Source of the DNA: Kiritimatiellia bacterium
GTDB lineage: Bacteria > Verrucomicrobiota > Kiritimatiellia > RFP12 > DVOR01
Direction of reading: 5' to 3'
NCBI GenBank assembly: GCA_017457555.1
Contig: JAFTHG010000271.1
Coordinates: 1 to 5,233 of the forward strand
DNA: 5,233 nucleotides
Shown in pieces: positions 2,830 through 5,233 of this stretch. A program made the position numbers and the translations under genes. A model generated the notes under the pieces. The model did no database searches. It saw only the letters and a list, made by a program, of their open reading frames with translations, and was not told the origin of the DNA. Position 1 is the first letter of the stretch, and every line of letters starts with the position of its first letter.

Positions 2830-5233
2830 ATGGCTGATAATACGGTGTTTATGAATTTAACGAAGCGTGATGTTTTATCTTGGGCGGGTTCGGATATTAC
2901 CGGGCAGGGATTGCAGTTTTTCCGCTCAGGTGCGGTGCAGGGCTCACGTGCACAAGGGAATGTGCTTGCAGGTTCGTTAAAAATCGGTGCGGCTCGGTTT
3001 GTGACGCGATTGACTTTGGGCGAGGGGAAGCCGAAGGTGGATTGTGTGTGCGCGGTTTCCAAGAGCCGAGGCGTGTGTGCTCATGCGGTGGCGGTGGCGT
3101 TGGATTGGCTTCAGCGGAGTCAGCCTGAGACGGGTGCTCAGGAGGGGACGTTTTCTGCTGAACGTGCGCCGACGTTGCATCAGATTACGCAGTGGGCGGA
3201 TCCGAATGATTTGCAGCGTGCAAAGAATCTGGTGAAGGGTGGCGATGTGATTCACGTGGGCTTCCATTATCCGGAGGGGCATGCACGTGTGGCATCACTC
3301 ACGCATACGACATGGATGCCGGTGACGTTTAAGTTGTTGCCGAATGGTTTGGCAGAGGGGACGTGTCCGTGTTCCCGGTCACGCGATGAAAAGCGGTTGT
3401 GCGAACATATCGTGGCGGCGATGCTGGCGGTGATGCATCTGTATGGCAGTGCGGAGCGGCGTGCGTTGTATGCTGCGGAGCGTGAGCGGATGCAACAGAT
3501 TGCCACGGCGGATAATTTGATTTGCCGTGGGAAAGAGGGGACGCCAGCGAAAGTACGCGTTTTGTTGCCCGATGAGGCGGTGTTGATTGAGCGTTTTTAC
3601 CGGAATGAGGTGCGGATTGCCATTCGCATTTTTGTGGGGGCTCAGGCTTTCAAACCGCAGGATTTACCCCGTGAAACGTACGCTTTTTCTGCCGGGGATC
3701 AGGCGTTATTGGATTTGTTGGAAGATATTGCCGGAGGGGCTTTCAGTGACACGATGACGTTGTCGGCCTCGGATTGTTTGGCATTGCTGCGCTGTGCGGC
3801 GTTGAGTTGGGTCGGTTTTGCGTCATCGCGCCAACAGTTAATGTATCATCCGCAAACGGTTTCAACAAAGATTCGTTTGGAGCCCTTACTGGAAGAGGAC
3901 GCCCTGCGGCTCTCTATTGTGGCACCGGAAGAGGCACAGTTGCTGGTGCGTGGGGTGCATGGGCTTGCGTTGAAGCATGGGCATTTGGCTCCGATTGCAG
4001 GGACGCTGCCAGTGCCATATCAATCGGTTTACCGGAATGCAGAGAAGATTCCGCGCGAGGCATTTGTCCATTTCTACAAGAATGAATTGCCGAAGATGAC
4101 GGCATCTGTGCCGTTGGATGAAGAGAGTGTCTCATTAGACCTCTTTACGACAACGCCGGGAACGCCAACATTTTGTCTGGAATTGGAGGGGACAGAGATT
4201 GCGATTTCGGCAAAACTCTTTGCTCTTTATGGCACACAGCGCGTGACGGTGGGGTCAAAGGAAGAGGTGTCGGTGCCGGATCCGGATGATTTCTATCACT
4301 GCTATGTGCGGAACCGGGAACTTGAAAAGGTGGCGCTTGATCGTGTAGAGGCCATGGGCTTTTGCGGACATAGCGGGCAGAGTCTGGGCGTGGTGAGTGG
4401 ACGACGGGCAGTCTTGAATCTCTTGGGCGAACATCTTCCGGCGGCACGCCGGGCGGGATGGAAGGTGCACTTGTTTGGGTTGATTGAAAACAGTTTCAAT
4501 GCGGCCGAAACGATAATCCCTGTGGTGAAAGTGACGGCAGACCAACCCAATGGAGCCTTTGAACTCTCCACCACGTATGATGCTCCAGAGGGCAAACTCA
4601 CGGTGACGCCGGCTGAAATTGAACGCGCCATGGCTCATGGGAATGCCTTCATTGAGAAGGAGGGGCGTTTGGCCTTTCTGGATATCGGGGCGATTAAGAC
4701 CGTGCGGGAAGCTCTGGCATCGTGTTCGGCACGGAGTGGATCCACGCCGGGAAGTTCGCGGATTGAGGCGGTACATGCACCCTTTATTGAGGCGGCACTC
4801 TCCAATTTGGAGGGGATTGACTTTGAAACTCATCCTGATTGGCAGAAACGTGCAGCAGCTCAGAACCGTGAATTGATGCCTGAAGCGGTGGATCTGGGTC
4901 GTCTGGAAACAACATTGCGTCCGTATCAGAAGCAGGGCGTTTATTGGCTGCGCTTCTTGGAAACGTGCGGTTTTTGCGGTATTCTGGCAGATGAGATGGG
5001 CCTTGGCAAGACGTTGCAGACGCTGACGTGGCTCCAATTACCGCGCGTTCGCGAAGCTGCCCGGCGCATTCCATCGCTCATCATCTGCCCCACATCACTG
5101 GTGGAAAACTGGCGGCGTGAAGCGATGAAGTTTGTGCCGTGGTTGCGGTGTTTGGTTCTTTCGGGGCCGGATCGCGCCAAATGGTTTGCCAGCGTGCCGG
5201 AACAGGATTTGGTGATTACGAGCTATGCCCTGA
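2830..5233 (+). CDS. SWIM zinc-finger SNF2-family ATPase/helicase, N-terminal 801 residues (3'-truncated)
   Basis: The frame is open from ATG 2830 to the right edge. The start is fixed by an in-frame TGA at 2812 with no other start codon between; AGGCGG at 2821-2826 is a weak, close ribosome binding site. Two SWIM-type zinc-binding motifs lie near the N-terminus: C72-x-C74-x8-C83-x-H85 and C179-x-C181-x9-C191-x-H193. A long middle region (about 200-690) has the place and general look of the helicase-associated region of bacterial SNF2 proteins, including GNAFIEKEGRLAFLDIG. The ATPase starts at LRPYQKQG (696-703), then DEMGLGKT (Walker A, 721-728, Lys727), then PSLIICPTSLVENW (motif Ia region) and DLVITSYAL at the edge. 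The DEAH-type box and second RecA lobe should lie beyond the window. SNF2 proteins translocate on double-stranded DNA and remodel protein-DNA complexes; SWIM fingers are thought to bind DNA or protein. The specific bacterial role is unknown. Codons favour GTG, ACG and TTG. Confidence 0.95.
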   Translation, partial: MADNTVFMNLTKRDVLSWAGSDITGQGLQFFRSGAVQGSRAQGNVLAGSLKIGAARFVTRLTLGEGKPKVDCVCAVSKSRGVCAHAVAVALDWLQRSQPETGAQEGTFSAERAPTLHQITQWADPNDLQRAKNLVKGGDVIHVGFHYPEGHARVASLTHTTWMPVTFKLLPNGLAEGTCPCSRSRDEKRLCEHIVAAMLAVMHLYGSAERRALYAAERERMQQIATADNLICRGKEGTPAKVRVLLPDEAVLIERFYRNEVRIAIRIFVGAQAFKPQDLPRETYAFSAGDQALLDLLEDIAGGAFSDTMTLSASDCLALLRCAALSWVGFASSRQQLMYHPQTVSTKIRLEPLLEEDALRLSIVAPEEAQLLVRGVHGLALKHGHLAPIAGTLPVPYQSVYRNAEKIPREAFVHFYKNELPKMTASVPLDEESVSLDLFTTTPGTPTFCLELEGTEIAISAKLFALYGTQRVTVGSKEEVSVPDPDDFYHCYVRNRELEKVALDRVEAMGFCGHSGQSLGVVSGRRAVLNLLGEHLPAARRAGWKVHLFGLIENSFNAAETIIPVVKVTADQPNGAFELSTTYDAPEGKLTVTPAEIERAMAHGNAFIEKEGRLAFLDIGAIKTVREALASCSARSGSTPGSSRIEAVHAPFIEAALSNLEGIDFETHPDWQKRAAAQNRELMPEAVDLGRLETTLRPYQKQGVYWLRFLETCGFCGILADEMGLGKTLQTLTWLQLPRVREAARRIPSLIICPTSLVENWRREAMKFVPWLRCLVLSGPDRAKWFASVPEQDLVITSYAL

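Noticed and set aside
4255..5037. A 260-codon minus-strand ORF.
   Set aside because: It is antisense to the SNF2 gene, whose motifs on the plus strand are unmistakable; the codon bias of that gene leaves few stops on the opposite strand. Its translation shows no domain.

Overview
The window holds two long plus-strand coding regions, both cut by the window edges, and about 1.2 kb of non-coding DNA between them. The left gene (2-1600) is the C-terminal 532 residues of a large secreted or surface protein built from short beta-strand repeats. The right gene (2830 to the edge) is the first 801 residues of a SWIM zinc-finger SNF2-family ATPase, cut just after the first helicase motifs. No tRNA, rRNA, transposase, integrase or CRISPR array was seen.

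Organism: bacterial, with coding DNA of roughly 50-55% GC by eye. Repetitive surface proteins of this kind and large SWIM-SNF2 proteins occur together in host-associated PVC-group bacteria (Verrucomicrobiota, Lentisphaerota, Kiritimatiellota) and in some gut Firmicutes. The sequence alone does not decide between these, and the placement is only an inference.

Layout: the surface-protein gene ends at 1600 and is followed by a strong intrinsic terminator (1639-1682). From 1683 to about 2461 there is no convincing gene. This stretch is packed with structured DNA: an imperfect long inverted repeat (1759-1877), a cluster of nested palindromes (1903-2024), two mutually exclusive hairpins (2121-2157), and five 22-bp iteron-like repeats (2292-2402). 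The iterons are flanked by two TGTTGATAA sites and by the arms of a 15-bp inverted repeat (2137-2151 and 2400-2414). At 2462-2490 lies a near-consensus sigma-70 promoter with an extended -10. About 290 bp that follow have no convincing ORF but contain a 10-bp long-range pairing, and they end near a T-run at 2780-2785. This could be an unrecognised small RNA or a long leader of the SNF2 gene. A second, weaker promoter (2764-2793) lies just before the SNF2 start codon.

The two genes look functionally unrelated and are separated by the terminator. The most noteworthy material is the intergenic iteron and RNA-candidate region. Also notable are the abrupt codon-usage change inside the surface-protein gene and the paired SWIM motifs of the SNF2 protein.
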